IMG/VR virus record: IMGVR_UViG_3300031884_000133
Span: 1-24,802 of that record
Length of the DNA: 24,802 nucleotides
Source: a virus
Strand: one strand, 5' to 3'
Shown here in pieces: positions 5,982-14,553 of this stretch (the first letter of the stretch is position 1; each line of letters begins with the position of its first letter). The position numbers were made by a program, and so were the translations under genes. The notes under the pieces are model-generated. The model was not told the DNA's origin and ran no database searches. It saw only the letters and a program-made list of their open reading frames with translations.

Positions 5982-7295
5982 TTACACAGAATATGTGCAT
6001 GAACCAATAATTCTTGCGCCGCTATATGTCGCATTTGACAAAGCAGTACCACCAAGCAAATAACCATTAAGAGTTGTGCCGCTAGTGCCAGCATTAAAAG
6101 TAACAGCATTTGTGTTGGTTGTATATCCAATTGCTAAACCGCCGCTTTTCCCAACTGTAAAAGGCAGTCCACCAAAAGAACATTGACTTGTGTTTGCTGT
6201 AACAGGCATAGTTATATCAAGGAACACCGTTACAGATTTGCCAATTCTTACATAAGTTCCCGAAGCGCTTGCAAGAGTGACTCCGTTACCAGTGGGAGTC
6301 CAAGTACCTTCTTCATACCAAGTCAAATTCTGGCTTGTCATCCCCGATGCGGGAGTGTTGGCTGTGAAGTTGATGCCTTTACCTGCTGTTGGCGCTACTA
6401 AATTACCCGTGTTGTCGTAGTAACCACGAACATTACCGCCACCATCAGAAAAAACAATGTAGTTGTTGCCAGTTGAATTTATTGGTGCGCCAGAACCTGA
6501 GTACGTTCCAATGATGGTGTTTTGTGCGCCTGAAGTAACAGAAGTGCCAGAGGTACTACCTATAAAAGTATTTCCATAGCCAGTAGTAGAGAATCCTGCT
6601 TGGTATCCAACTGCAGTATTATCGTTTCCAGTTTGATTAGCACCAATTGCATTATATCCAAATCCAGTATTGTGACTTGCAGTTGTGTTACTTGCAACAG
6701 CAGAACTTCCAAAAGCGCAATTGTAAGAACCAGTAGTATTATTTGTTAATGCTTGCGTTCCAAATCCAGCATTATTTCCACCTGTTGTCGTTTTCAACAA
6801 AGATTGAAAACCAAATGCAGAATTTGAACCGCCAGAAGTATTTGCCTTTAGTGCTTGGTATCCAAAAGCATGAACATAAGTGCCATTAGTATTAACCGTA
6901 TAAGCTGCTTGATAACCAACAGCAGTATTTGCGTCAGCAGATGCATTTGTATAAAGTGCTTGCGACCCAATAGCCGTGTTTGCTTGGCTAGAAGTATTTG
7001 CTGGCAAAGCATTGTATCCAATGGCGGTGTTATTAAAACCAGTTGTGTTTGCAGATAAGGCACTACCACCCAAAGCTGCATTAGTGGACACAGAACCAGC
7101 ACCTAATCCAACCGTAATACCATTGATAGATGCGTCATTTGTAGATGTAAGAGACAAAACACTAACAGCTCGACCAGCAGTCAAGTTGGCGACAGAAACT
7201 TGCTTAGTCGTACCACTTTGATTTACTGGCAAAACTTCAGAACCAGCTAGAGGTGTAGTAGCTGATGTTAAAGCTGATATGGTTGAATTAGACAT
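5982..7295 (-). CDS. Tail fibre with YadA-head-like repeats
   Basis: The 437-aa product has three parts. Residues 1-60 (starting MSNSTISALTSATTPLAGSE, with VLPVNQSGTTKQVSVANLTA) resemble a common phage-fibre N-terminus. Residues about 72-267 contain about eleven 17-residue repeats of the form N-T-A-(I/V)-G-Y-x-A-L-x-x-N-T-(T/S)-G, the left-handed beta-roll pattern of trimeric autotransporter heads such as YadA. Residues 325-437 (WYEEGTWTPTGNG, then YVRIGKSVTVFLDI and GGLPFTV) form a C-terminal tip seen in many phage fibres. It is very likely a trimeric adhesin-type receptor-binding protein. It starts five bases after the upstream spike without a visible Shine-Dalgarno, so coupled translation is likely. 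Confidence 0.85.
   Translation of the reverse strand: MSNSTISALTSATTPLAGSEVLPVNQSGTTKQVSVANLTAGRAVSVLSLTSTNDASINGITVGLGAGSVSTNAALGGSALSANTTGFNNTAIGYNALPANTSSQANTAIGSQALYTNASADANTAVGYQAAYTVNTNGTYVHAFGYQALKANTSGGSNSAFGFQSLLKTTTGGNNAGFGTQALTNNTTGSYNCAFGSSAVASNTTASHNTGFGYNAIGANQTGNDNTAVGYQAGFSTTGYGNTFIGSTSGTSVTSGAQNTIIGTYSGSGAPINSTGNNYIVFSDGGGNVRGYYDNTGNLVAPTAGKGINFTANTPASGMTSQNLTWYEEGTWTPTGNGVTLASASGTYVRIGKSVTVFLDITMPVTANTSQCSFGGLPFTVGKSGGLAIGYTTNTNAVTFNAGTSGTTLNGYLLGGTALSNATYSGARIIGSCTYSV
6495..7082 (-). repeat. Tandem 51-bp coding repeats (about eleven 17-aa YadA-like units)
   Basis: The stretch encodes consecutive units such as NTAIGYNALPANTSSQA, NTAIGSQALYTNASADA, NSAFGFQSLLKTTTGGN and NTGFGYNAIGANQTGND. 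The G, the A/S before the variable end and the N-T/S-G are most conserved. Most units are exactly 17 residues; one is longer and one is 16. The repeats are degenerate at DNA level, so they look old rather than freshly expanded. They form the beta-roll shaft or head of the fibre. Confidence 0.8.
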
Positions 7296-7300
7296 TGTAT

Positions 7301-9448
7301 TTAAGCAATGTTTGCAGCTTTAAGTCTTGCCCGTAAAGATTGCATTTCAGCAACCAAATAAGCAATCATTTCTGGCTGAGAAGCATCTAACATTTGATAA
7401 ACAGGTTTAGTCCCAGTAGCAACCCATGCTTCACCATTGGACAAATTGGAGGGTTGCGTGATTCCTGTTTTTAAGATTTTACCAGTTGAATCAACAACAT
7501 TTCCAATTTGAATAGTTGCATTAGGCTCACCTGTTACCGATTTAGGAATAACTTTTTGTATTTCATCAGCAATGAAACCAACATCAGAAGAACCATCAGC
7601 GTTCCAAGTAAATGCTCTTGGTTGCAACGCATCAATGATTGGCCCACTTTGTTCAGACGTAATTGTTGAAATGTTTGACTTCAATCTGCGATCAGAAGAA
7701 GTGTTGTAAGAAACATTTGCACTATTTGTGCTTATAGAACCAACTTGATTCCCAGAATAATTTTGGAAATAAACATATGGATTTGTTGTTGATGAATTTG
7801 TCTGAACATACAAAACGCCTGGGCCTTGACTCAGATCAGAATTTACATAAATTCCCCAAGGAAATTGATGATATGGAACACTATTGCTTCCAATAATAAA
7901 ATTAGTGGCATTACTATTTTTATAATTAACCGCACCTTGATTGTTTACGCAATAAATTCCGTTAGAGCCATTCAAATCTACCGATGCAAATCTATTTCCA
8001 GATATAACAGAATCGCTACCGCCAAGAAAAGAAACATCAGTTGTCAAACTAGAGTAATTGCCAATGATATTAACGCAAGCTGGATGATAATTACTTCCAG
8101 ATGATGTAAACAAATAAATTACTGGTTGTGTCGCAGATGGAGCATCATCAAAATAGTTGCCAACAATGTTTGCTACATAAGGAGAGCCAATTTTAATGGC
8201 TCCACCATTTGCAGTTTCAAATACATTATTTAATATGCTTATGCCTTGCGTTAAAGCAGTAGATGAACCACTTGTGCAATTTATTAACAATCCGTAAGCA
8301 CCAGAACCGCAATTAAAAACAGAATTTGTTACTGTGAAATCGTTGTAAGTATTATTTCCTGTCAAACTTATGCAACTAGCCGATGCGCTAAGAGATTGAA
8401 AATTGCATCTATCAAAATTCATTACTGGGTTAGTGCCTGACCCTGTTCCAACAACACAAGGGCTACCAGCTAAAGATACATTCTGACAAATACCGACAAG
8501 TCCAGTTGTAGCATCAGTTACGTTTATGCAAGCAGTTCCAGCATTATTTATCAAAGATAAATCTTTAATAATTACTCCAACAACAGGGTCGGGGTTGTTT
8601 GCGGAAGTAATCATTGCAGGGCTAACTGCTGTGTTTGTTACGATATAACTGTTATTTTTATTTCCACCAGTTTGGGGGCCAACACCATAAATTACTTGGT
8701 TTGAATGTAAACCTAATGCGGAAGAAATAAGGTATTTGCCAGCAGGGAAAAATACGGAAGTGCTTGCGTTTAAAGCTGCTTGAATAGCAGCCGTGTCATC
8801 GGTTGTGCCATTACCAACAGCGCCAAAATCTTTAACGCTAACCGATTCTTGCAACTTGGCTTGAACCGTAGTGTTTACTGCGCCTGTGCCGCCTTCGTTG
8901 TAGGTCACATCAGTTGCTGGAACGATGTTGGCATTGGTTTGCAAAACAGCAGTCGTAAAGTCCACCACAGCGCCCACATGGAGGCCAGTAGTAAAGGTGA
9001 CGACAGTAGCTGAGGTCTCGGTGTAATTAACGCCTACGATCTGCTTTAAACCGTCTACAAACACGACCAAGTTATTAGTCCCTGGCACATACGACATTGT
9101 AGTCAGCGTAAAGACCGTTTGACCCGATGTAGCCGTGAAGGTTTGTTCTTCAATGTCGTAGGTTTGATTGCCCGAGGTCAGGGGAGAATCAACTTGAACG
9201 TCCCAAACCAAGTTACCGTAAACATCATAAACTTGCTGACGATACGAGCCAGTACCATAAGCGATACATTGACCGTTGGCATCTAAGACAACAGGATTGG
9301 TATTTAAAACAGTACCAGCAGAGTTTTGATAAGTGTTTTTAAAGGTAGTGGTTGAAGGAATGTAGTAATAGACCTGGCCACTAGCCAAAGGCTTGCCATT
9401 GGAATCAATGAACTGCTGTTTACCGTTTGGGAGGATACCGTATGTCAT
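7301..9448 (-). CDS. Main tailspike: anchor, beta-helix and S74 chaperone
   Basis: This 715-aa protein has an N-terminal virion-anchor-like domain at residues 1-90 (KQQFIDSNGKPLASGQVYYY, VVLDANGQCIAYG, then QQVYDVYGNLVWDVQV), reminiscent of the P22 tailspike head-binding domain. A small strand-rich module follows (about 100-170, FTATSGQTVFTL ... NLVVFVDGLKQIVGVNY). The beta-helix starts at SVKDFGAVGNGTTDDTAAIQ (about 204-223). The C-terminus from about 584 is a peptidase S74 intramolecular chaperone: S585-D586 in NTSSDRRLKSNIS forms the self-cleavage dyad, followed by VGFIADEIQKVIP and a terminal helix. Known S74 proteins trimerise through this domain, then shed it. The host polysaccharide target is unknown. 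ATG 9448 has only a weak AGAAAG upstream. Confidence 0.9.
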   Translation of the reverse strand: MTYGILPNGKQQFIDSNGKPLASGQVYYYIPSTTTFKNTYQNSAGTVLNTNPVVLDANGQCIAYGTGSYRQQVYDVYGNLVWDVQVDSPLTSGNQTYDIEEQTFTATSGQTVFTLTTMSYVPGTNNLVVFVDGLKQIVGVNYTETSATVVTFTTGLHVGAVVDFTTAVLQTNANIVPATDVTYNEGGTGAVNTTVQAKLQESVSVKDFGAVGNGTTDDTAAIQAALNASTSVFFPAGKYLISSALGLHSNQVIYGVGPQTGGNKNNSYIVTNTAVSPAMITSANNPDPVVGVIIKDLSLINNAGTACINVTDATTGLVGICQNVSLAGSPCVVGTGSGTNPVMNFDRCNFQSLSASASCISLTGNNTYNDFTVTNSVFNCGSGAYGLLINCTSGSSTALTQGISILNNVFETANGGAIKIGSPYVANIVGNYFDDAPSATQPVIYLFTSSGSNYHPACVNIIGNYSSLTTDVSFLGGSDSVISGNRFASVDLNGSNGIYCVNNQGAVNYKNSNATNFIIGSNSVPYHQFPWGIYVNSDLSQGPGVLYVQTNSSTTNPYVYFQNYSGNQVGSISTNSANVSYNTSSDRRLKSNISTITSEQSGPIIDALQPRAFTWNADGSSDVGFIADEIQKVIPKSVTGEPNATIQIGNVVDSTGKILKTGITQPSNLSNGEAWVATGTKPVYQMLDASQPEMIAYLVAEMQSLRARLKAANIA

Positions 9449-9466
9449 GTTAGATGCTTTCTAAAT

Positions 9467-11980
9467 TTATTCACCTAAGTCCATCAATTTCGGCTTATTA
9501 GCATTTTGCCGCATTTCTTGACGAGCTTTCTCAGCTTGTTTCAACAAACTTTTCTCTGTTGCTGCGTTCAACATTTTCTCACCAGTTTTGCGACCCAATG
9601 CAGCCGTTACAGGAGCAACAAAAGGACTAACAACAGCGCCAGCAGCCGCACCAATTGCTTCACCAGCAGCAGGCAATTTAGAAGTCAAACCTTGCACCCG
9701 AGCAGATTGCAAACCAGCACCTTCGTAACCATGAATTCCAGGCATCAAATGCCCGCCTCGATTCAATGTGTAAAAGGCTTGCTGTTCTTCCAATGGGAAA
9801 GCGTATTTGATTTTATCTGCTCTAGCGTTCAAAACCTTATTAACTGAGTTTTGATTCCACACGCCTGCTTTATCAGCACCAGCTTGATAGACTTCACGAG
9901 CCAAGCCACCGCTTATTTCGTTTTTAGCTTGTTGAGCTGCTGCTTGCAGTTCTTCAGGAACATCCAAAACCCATTTAGGCGCACCAGTAGCTGCGTCCAC
10001 AGGGCCAAACAATTTTCCAGAAGCGACTTTGTCGGCTGTGTCATAGATGTGTCTCCATTGGTCAAAAGGCAGAGAATTGAGCTTACCCATGATCTTGTCA
10101 GGGGAAGTTGCCACAGCAACCCCATTGGGGTCAATGTCGCCAAACATTGTTTTGATGCCTTTAGAACCAAACAATGTTTTTTCAGCTTGGTGCAAAGCAT
10201 CAGCCTTTTTAAACAACTCTTGACCGCCAGCAGAAGAAATGTCTTTGTCAATCGCTTGATTGATCTTGCGAATCATAGAAGCGTTATCTGGCGTCCAATC
10301 AGCGTTTAAAGCCTTTCTAACAGCGTCCCAAGCGTTGATGGTATTGGCTGCATGGACATTGCCAAACTCGTCTTTAAAGCCTGTTTCCTTGGCTAATTTG
10401 ATAAGTTGTTGTGCGCTATTCAAAACGCCTTCGTTACCTTTTAGGCCAGCGCCAGCTTTAAATTGAGGGTCGCTAAACAGGTCATCAACGTGCGTTGATT
10501 GAATAGGGTTATCCCCAACCTTCTGACGAGCCTCGTCATAAAGTTTTTGTTTTTCAGATTTAAGGAAACCAGTTAAGCCTTCATCTCCAGCAAAGGCGGC
10601 ATTAACGCTCTCACCACGTTCCAGATCAGACAGCAAACGAGGGTTAGCGCCTGTGTTTTCAATGCGCTTCTGAGCGTAGTTAGACAAAGCATTTTGCTCA
10701 TTGGCAATCTGCTGCTTCATCAATTCGCCTTCAGGGGTTTGCAGTTTTGAAGTCGTATGCTCGTTTCTCAAAGCATTTTCGTTTTGAGTAATCACACCAG
10801 TGCGAACTTGGCCCGAATTACCCAAAATTTCATTAGCAATTTCAGCATTTTGCAATTGCTCTGCTTGGGGTACATCCTTGGTAATCTTTGACAGTTTGTA
10901 GCTTGGGTAAGCCCCCCGAGACATTTCTTCACCAGTAGCGCCTTTGTAGGGATTGGCTTCAACAGCCGCAGCGCCAACACCGACCAAACCATCTTTAGCC
11001 GCTTGAGGCTTCAGCAAGCTAGGATTAGGCCCATAGTCCTCAATCTTAGGCAAACGCTCTGCAATCGCTTTGCTAACAGCACTTGTACGAGTTCTAGCAG
11101 CGACAGCCAATTCAGGAGTTAAGAAAGGCAATAATTGACCAAGATTACGAATATCCTCAACAGGTTGACCAGTTTTTTCGGCAAGCTGCTCAGGCGTAAC
11201 GCCCAACAAATTAAACAACTTGTTAGCGCCTTGCATAGCTGTTTGAACGTAAGGCTCAGTAACACCGCCAAGAGGCTTCTGATAGGCAAACTGATTAGTA
11301 ATTCCAGCCAAGCGACCCAAAGGATTAGACAAAGCCTGAGTAATTTTCAAACCAGTTTGCTCGGCTTCCTTTGGCTCTTCAATGCCAAAAGCACGTTCTA
11401 ACAATTGAATTCCAGTGCCAACAGCAGGAGTCAATCCGTTAAGCAATGTATCAGCAGCGCCAACAATTCGTTGAGGAATCTCTTGACGCTGTTGCATAAC
11501 CTGATGACCAACAGAAGGAGCAGGGTTAGCCATACCGCTGAGTTCAATACGAACTGGTGCGGGCTCTTCTTCACCAGCCAAGAATTTAGAGAAATCACTG
11601 CCAACTGGAGCCGCTGGCGCTGTTTCTACATTCTTCAAAACCTTTTCGGTGTAGTTTTTAGGGTCAGCTTTGACAAAGCCGCCATATTGAGCCACAGCCT
11701 TTTGAAGGTCGCCGCCATTTTTGCTGTAAAGCTGTTCAAGATAGGTGCGGGCGGCATTACGAGCTTCTTTTTCATCAAAAGGATTAAATTTAATCCCTTG
11801 TTTGTGAAGCATTTGCACTGTTTCAGGCAAGAACTGATAAGCGCCCATTGCCTTGGTTTGCTTATTAACTGCCAGATTGTCCTTGCCGCTCTCAGTCTTA
11901 CGCAAATTATCTAGCAGTTGGTCAGGAATAGGCGAGCTACTAGCTGGCGTATCTTGCAAGAAATCGGCAAATTCGCTCAT
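9467..11980 (-). CDS. Ejection protein with N-terminal lytic transglycosylase, P22 gp16-like position
   Basis: The 837-aa protein carries a soluble lytic transglycosylase domain at residues 20-101. The probable catalytic glutamate is E30 in LRKTESGKDN, then AMGAYQF (45-50), ARTYLEQLY (77-85) and AVAQYGG. The remaining 730 residues are mostly Ala/Glu/Lys-rich helix, with a glycine/alanine-rich, possibly membrane-active segment near residues 775-800 (GEAIGAAAGAVVSPFVAPVT). By family and position it should be packaged in the capsid and injected first, opening peptidoglycan and forming part of the DNA channel, as for P22 gp16 or T7 gp16. Its ATG overlaps the upstream TAA, with AGGTGG nearby. Domain call strong; membrane role inferred. 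Confidence 0.85.
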   Translation of the reverse strand: MSEFADFLQDTPASSSPIPDQLLDNLRKTESGKDNLAVNKQTKAMGAYQFLPETVQMLHKQGIKFNPFDEKEARNAARTYLEQLYSKNGGDLQKAVAQYGGFVKADPKNYTEKVLKNVETAPAAPVGSDFSKFLAGEEEPAPVRIELSGMANPAPSVGHQVMQQRQEIPQRIVGAADTLLNGLTPAVGTGIQLLERAFGIEEPKEAEQTGLKITQALSNPLGRLAGITNQFAYQKPLGGVTEPYVQTAMQGANKLFNLLGVTPEQLAEKTGQPVEDIRNLGQLLPFLTPELAVAARTRTSAVSKAIAERLPKIEDYGPNPSLLKPQAAKDGLVGVGAAAVEANPYKGATGEEMSRGAYPSYKLSKITKDVPQAEQLQNAEIANEILGNSGQVRTGVITQNENALRNEHTTSKLQTPEGELMKQQIANEQNALSNYAQKRIENTGANPRLLSDLERGESVNAAFAGDEGLTGFLKSEKQKLYDEARQKVGDNPIQSTHVDDLFSDPQFKAGAGLKGNEGVLNSAQQLIKLAKETGFKDEFGNVHAANTINAWDAVRKALNADWTPDNASMIRKINQAIDKDISSAGGQELFKKADALHQAEKTLFGSKGIKTMFGDIDPNGVAVATSPDKIMGKLNSLPFDQWRHIYDTADKVASGKLFGPVDAATGAPKWVLDVPEELQAAAQQAKNEISGGLAREVYQAGADKAGVWNQNSVNKVLNARADKIKYAFPLEEQQAFYTLNRGGHLMPGIHGYEGAGLQSARVQGLTSKLPAAGEAIGAAAGAVVSPFVAPVTAALGRKTGEKMLNAATEKSLLKQAEKARQEMRQNANKPKLMDLGE

Positions 11981-13455
11981 TACAAACCACCTGTTTCAAC
12001 CAGTTTCTCAATAACAGAGTTCTTTTTAACGTAAGGAGCAAGAATTTTCTTCTTATCCTCTGCGCTCATGTTAGGGGTAATCCCTAATAGCTTGTCACGA
12101 GCCGCCTTCTTCTCAGCTTCGCTCATGTTGGCATCACCATGAATAGCTCGCATTTCAAACAACTTGCTGTCAGCGTTGTCGCCCCACATTTGTTTAAAAG
12201 TATTGATATTGTTGTAACCATACTTTTGAGCAAACTTCTGAGCAGCTTGACCTTGCAAGTCAATGTTAGTCAAATCAGCCTTGGCACGTTTGGCAATGTC
12301 AGCCAGCACTTCAGGAGGATAAACCGCAGTGCCATTAGCGTGAGCAAGTAAGTTTTGGCCTGCAACAGTATCCAATGAGCCACCTTGAGCAGCCATGTTA
12401 GACATTTGGACGTTAGCCAAGTTTTTGGACATTTCCAAATAATCAGGGTCATTTGCCCAATTGTGAACGGCTCGGATGCCTTTGTTAAGCACATCGCTAA
12501 CAGGATTCTTGCCAGGAACTTGCATAGTGTTGGCTTGCAAAGTTTTGGCTTTGGACAGCACTTCATCCAAATTACGGTTAGCCGTAGCCAAATCAGCCCT
12601 ACGAGATGCCAAAGCATTGACGTATTTTTGACCTGTTTCACGATCTGCTGCTTCTTCAGGCAATTGAGGAGCAATGTCACCAGCCTTGCGAACTGGATAT
12701 TTAAGAGGCATTGCAGGAGCAGCTTCAGCCGCAGGCATACCAGCACCAGCAGCCGCAGCAGGAGCAGGCGCTTCATTAGCGTTAGCAAACTTAGCAGGTG
12801 TAATTGTCTGCGTATAAGGATTAACAAACCCTGGTTGATTGCCGCCAACATTGGATTGATAAGAAGGCGTAATCATTGACAATGCCGTTTGAGCATTTGC
12901 CAAGTGAGTAACTTCTTGTTGAACCCATGCAGGCAAATCTTTTTCATCTTTGGGCAATGTGCCAAAGTGAGTCAAAGCTAAATTAGGGTCTATGACACCA
13001 GTAGCGATAGCTTTTGTAAAGCCATTTTGAATGTCTTGCTTGCTTACTTTGTCGCCTTTTTTGGCCCAATCAGCAACAAAAGGCATCAAGTTATCAGTCA
13101 TCTTGCGAATTTGATCTAACTTGGCGTTTTGAGTGGTTAATTGACTGCCTTGCGTTTTGTAAAGCTGTTCAGCCATTTGCGGCAAGTTGATAGCTGCATT
13201 TGGGTCTTGGCTCAAAGCACGAATGATTGCAGGAATGTTAATGTTTCCTGTTTCATCTGTGTTTGTTTTGAAAGCATTAGAAACAGCTTGATTGGCTGCT
13301 AAACCTTGCTGGCCTTGTTGCAAAGCCAATTTAGCCTGCTCAATAGCAAGTTTATTTTTTTGGATGCCAAACATCTGGTCAATGTCCGAGGACAGACCAG
13401 CAAAGTTAGGAAGCGTTTGCTTCGTAGGAATGATTGATGCGTCAATAGTCGCCAT
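11980..13455 (-). CDS. Internal virion (ejection) protein, P22 gp20-like position
   Basis: This is a 491-aa protein. Helical, Gln/Ala-rich N-terminal residues (IEQAKLALQQGQQGLAANQA) are followed by a middle with repeated predicted helices. A Pro/Ala-rich linker lies near residues 225-255 (EAPAPAAAAGAGMPAAEAAP), and then come a long helical region and a charged C-terminus. No enzymatic motif is seen. Its place between the gp7-like and transglycosylase genes corresponds to P22 gene 20, whose product is injected into the cell with the DNA. AAGGA lies six bases before the ATG, and the stop overlaps the next start. The role rests on synteny and composition, not on sequence similarity I can verify. 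Confidence 0.7.
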   Translation of the reverse strand: MATIDASIIPTKQTLPNFAGLSSDIDQMFGIQKNKLAIEQAKLALQQGQQGLAANQAVSNAFKTNTDETGNINIPAIIRALSQDPNAAINLPQMAEQLYKTQGSQLTTQNAKLDQIRKMTDNLMPFVADWAKKGDKVSKQDIQNGFTKAIATGVIDPNLALTHFGTLPKDEKDLPAWVQQEVTHLANAQTALSMITPSYQSNVGGNQPGFVNPYTQTITPAKFANANEAPAPAAAAGAGMPAAEAAPAMPLKYPVRKAGDIAPQLPEEAADRETGQKYVNALASRRADLATANRNLDEVLSKAKTLQANTMQVPGKNPVSDVLNKGIRAVHNWANDPDYLEMSKNLANVQMSNMAAQGGSLDTVAGQNLLAHANGTAVYPPEVLADIAKRAKADLTNIDLQGQAAQKFAQKYGYNNINTFKQMWGDNADSKLFEMRAIHGDANMSEAEKKAARDKLLGITPNMSAEDKKKILAPYVKKNSVIEKLVETGGL

Positions 13456-13464
13456 GTTGATTCC

Positions 13465-14157
13465 TTACCCGAACAAAGAAGCCAAGCTAGCAATGCCAGG
13501 GGCAGTAGAGTTGACCGCAGAATAAATTTTTGCGCCAGTTCCAGCAGCGCCAAGCAATGAATTGAAAGTGTTAGATGCTTGATTGCCAGCCGCCACAGTG
13601 CCAGCAGAAGCAGCGTTACCCATAGCGCCATAAGCGTTGTAAGCAGCGTTACCAACACCAGCAGCAGCGTTTTGACCCAAGTTCAACAATCCACCAAGCT
13701 GGCTAGCGTTGGTTTGATAGGTGTTCAAAGCGTTTTGATATTGCTGGTTGTAAGTATTTTGTGCCAAGCCAGTAGCGTAGTTAGCCAAAGCCTTGCCTTG
13801 AGCGCCTGAGTTATTCAAACCCATAGCTGACTGCTGGTTGTTAACAGTGTTCAAGCCTTGACCTAATGTGAACTGGTATCCAGGCGTGTTTTCCAAATTA
13901 GAAGGGTTAAATTGGAAGCCTTGACCAGATACGCCTGTCAATTGACCATTAGAGCCAAATTGACCCTGATAGCCTAAAGAGGTCAGCAATTGAGGCAAAA
14001 CAGAAGTACCAATAGCCTGATAAGGGGCTAGGTTTTGCTGCATTTGTTGCAACGCTTGCTGTTGATAAGCAATTTGCTGCTGAGACGCTTGCTGTGCGGC
14101 TTTGGCTTGCTGATTCGTGCCAGTTATATCGCCAAGTAAATTACCAATGAAGCTCAT
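13465..14157 (-). CDS. DNA-transfer (ejection) protein, P22 gp7-like
   Basis: The 230-aa protein starts MSFIGNLLGDITGTNQQAKA. A glutamine-rich helix follows (about 15-45, AQQASQQQIAYQQQALQQMQ), then LENTPGYQFTLGQGL (about 88-102) and SGAQGKALANYATGLAQNTYNQQYQNAL with many Asn/Gln/Ala. The C-terminal half is a small-residue, Ala/Gly-rich, weakly hydrophobic region (about 155-225). The TPGYQF...G...SG...KAL..YA.GLA...Y..QY motif string is familiar from phage 'DNA transfer protein' families. Such proteins travel with the genome and help form the conduit through the envelope. The start overlaps the upstream stop (ATGA), preceded by a GGGGGG run. No catalytic motif is present. Confidence 0.8.
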   Translation of the reverse strand: MSFIGNLLGDITGTNQQAKAAQQASQQQIAYQQQALQQMQQNLAPYQAIGTSVLPQLLTSLGYQGQFGSNGQLTGVSGQGFQFNPSNLENTPGYQFTLGQGLNTVNNQQSAMGLNNSGAQGKALANYATGLAQNTYNQQYQNALNTYQTNASQLGGLLNLGQNAAAGVGNAAYNAYGAMGNAASAGTVAAGNQASNTFNSLLGAAGTGAKIYSAVNSTAPGIASLASLFG

Positions 14158-14552
14158 AAGCCCCCCATGATTATCATAGATTGCGGCTTACCGTCCCTGA
14201 ACCATACGTTCGAGAGTTCGCCTTCTTTCACAAAACCACACCGACTAGCCAATTTTAAAGCAGGACGGTTCCATTGTCCAATGGGCGCAATAAATTTCTT
14301 GCATCCATTTTGACGCATTTTCTCTAAGCAATTCATCACAAAATCATCCACATCTTTTGCCCCTTTGAGCATACAAACATGAACTTCCCATGTTGTCGGG
14401 TATGCCTGCCTAAACATAACAAACCCATAATTATTCACAAAGTAAGTGGCTTGCTCTTGATATTGAAAATCTACTTTGTTGATACCGTCAACGCAAACCC
14501 ACTTCCAAACCCGATCATCACGCATTACTTTCGTAATGAAATCTCTATCCAT
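14154..14552 (-). CDS. GNAT-like protein, P22 gp14-like head-assembly position
   Basis: The 132-aa protein looks like a small acetyltransferase fold. Strands around WVCVDGINKVDF and TTWEVHVCMLKG are followed by a helix (DVDDFVMNCLEKMRQ), a strand (KKFIAPIG) and the GNAT-like end NRPALKLASRCGFVKEGEL, where N-x-x-A-x-x-x-x-x-C-G-F resembles the acetyl-CoA region. In P22-like phages a related short protein (gp14, DUF2824) assists head assembly at this point in the order, between the tail needle and gp7. Whether it acetylates anything is unknown, and the usual R/Q-x-x-G-x-G/A loop is not evident. It starts one base after the upstream stop region. Confidence 0.65.
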   Translation of the reverse strand: MDRDFITKVMRDDRVWKWVCVDGINKVDFQYQEQATYFVNNYGFVMFRQAYPTTWEVHVCMLKGAKDVDDFVMNCLEKMRQNGCKKFIAPIGQWNRPALKLASRCGFVKEGELSNVWFRDGKPQSMIIMGGL

Positions 14553-14553
14553 T

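Noticed and set aside
6495-7082. Regular 51-bp repeats that might suggest a CRISPR-like or satellite array
   Set aside because: The repeats keep one reading frame, are degenerate at DNA level and encode a recognised beta-roll protein repeat.
4272-9448. Possible diversity-generating retroelement target in the spikes, as in Bordetella phage BPP-1
   Set aside because: No reverse transcriptase, accessory gene or template repeat was seen in the window, and no C-type-lectin-like tip is recognisable.
11405-11914. Plus-strand ORF of 169 aa opposite the transglycosylase gene
   Set aside because: No Shine-Dalgarno, promoter or family pattern; it is antisense to a strongly coding region with an SLT domain.
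12270-12851. Minus-strand leucine-rich ORF of 193 aa in another frame of the gp20-like gene
   Set aside because: Leu/Ile/Cys-rich composition is what an alternative frame of Ala/Gln/Asn-rich code gives; no start signal. The gp20-like frame is longer and coupled to its neighbours.
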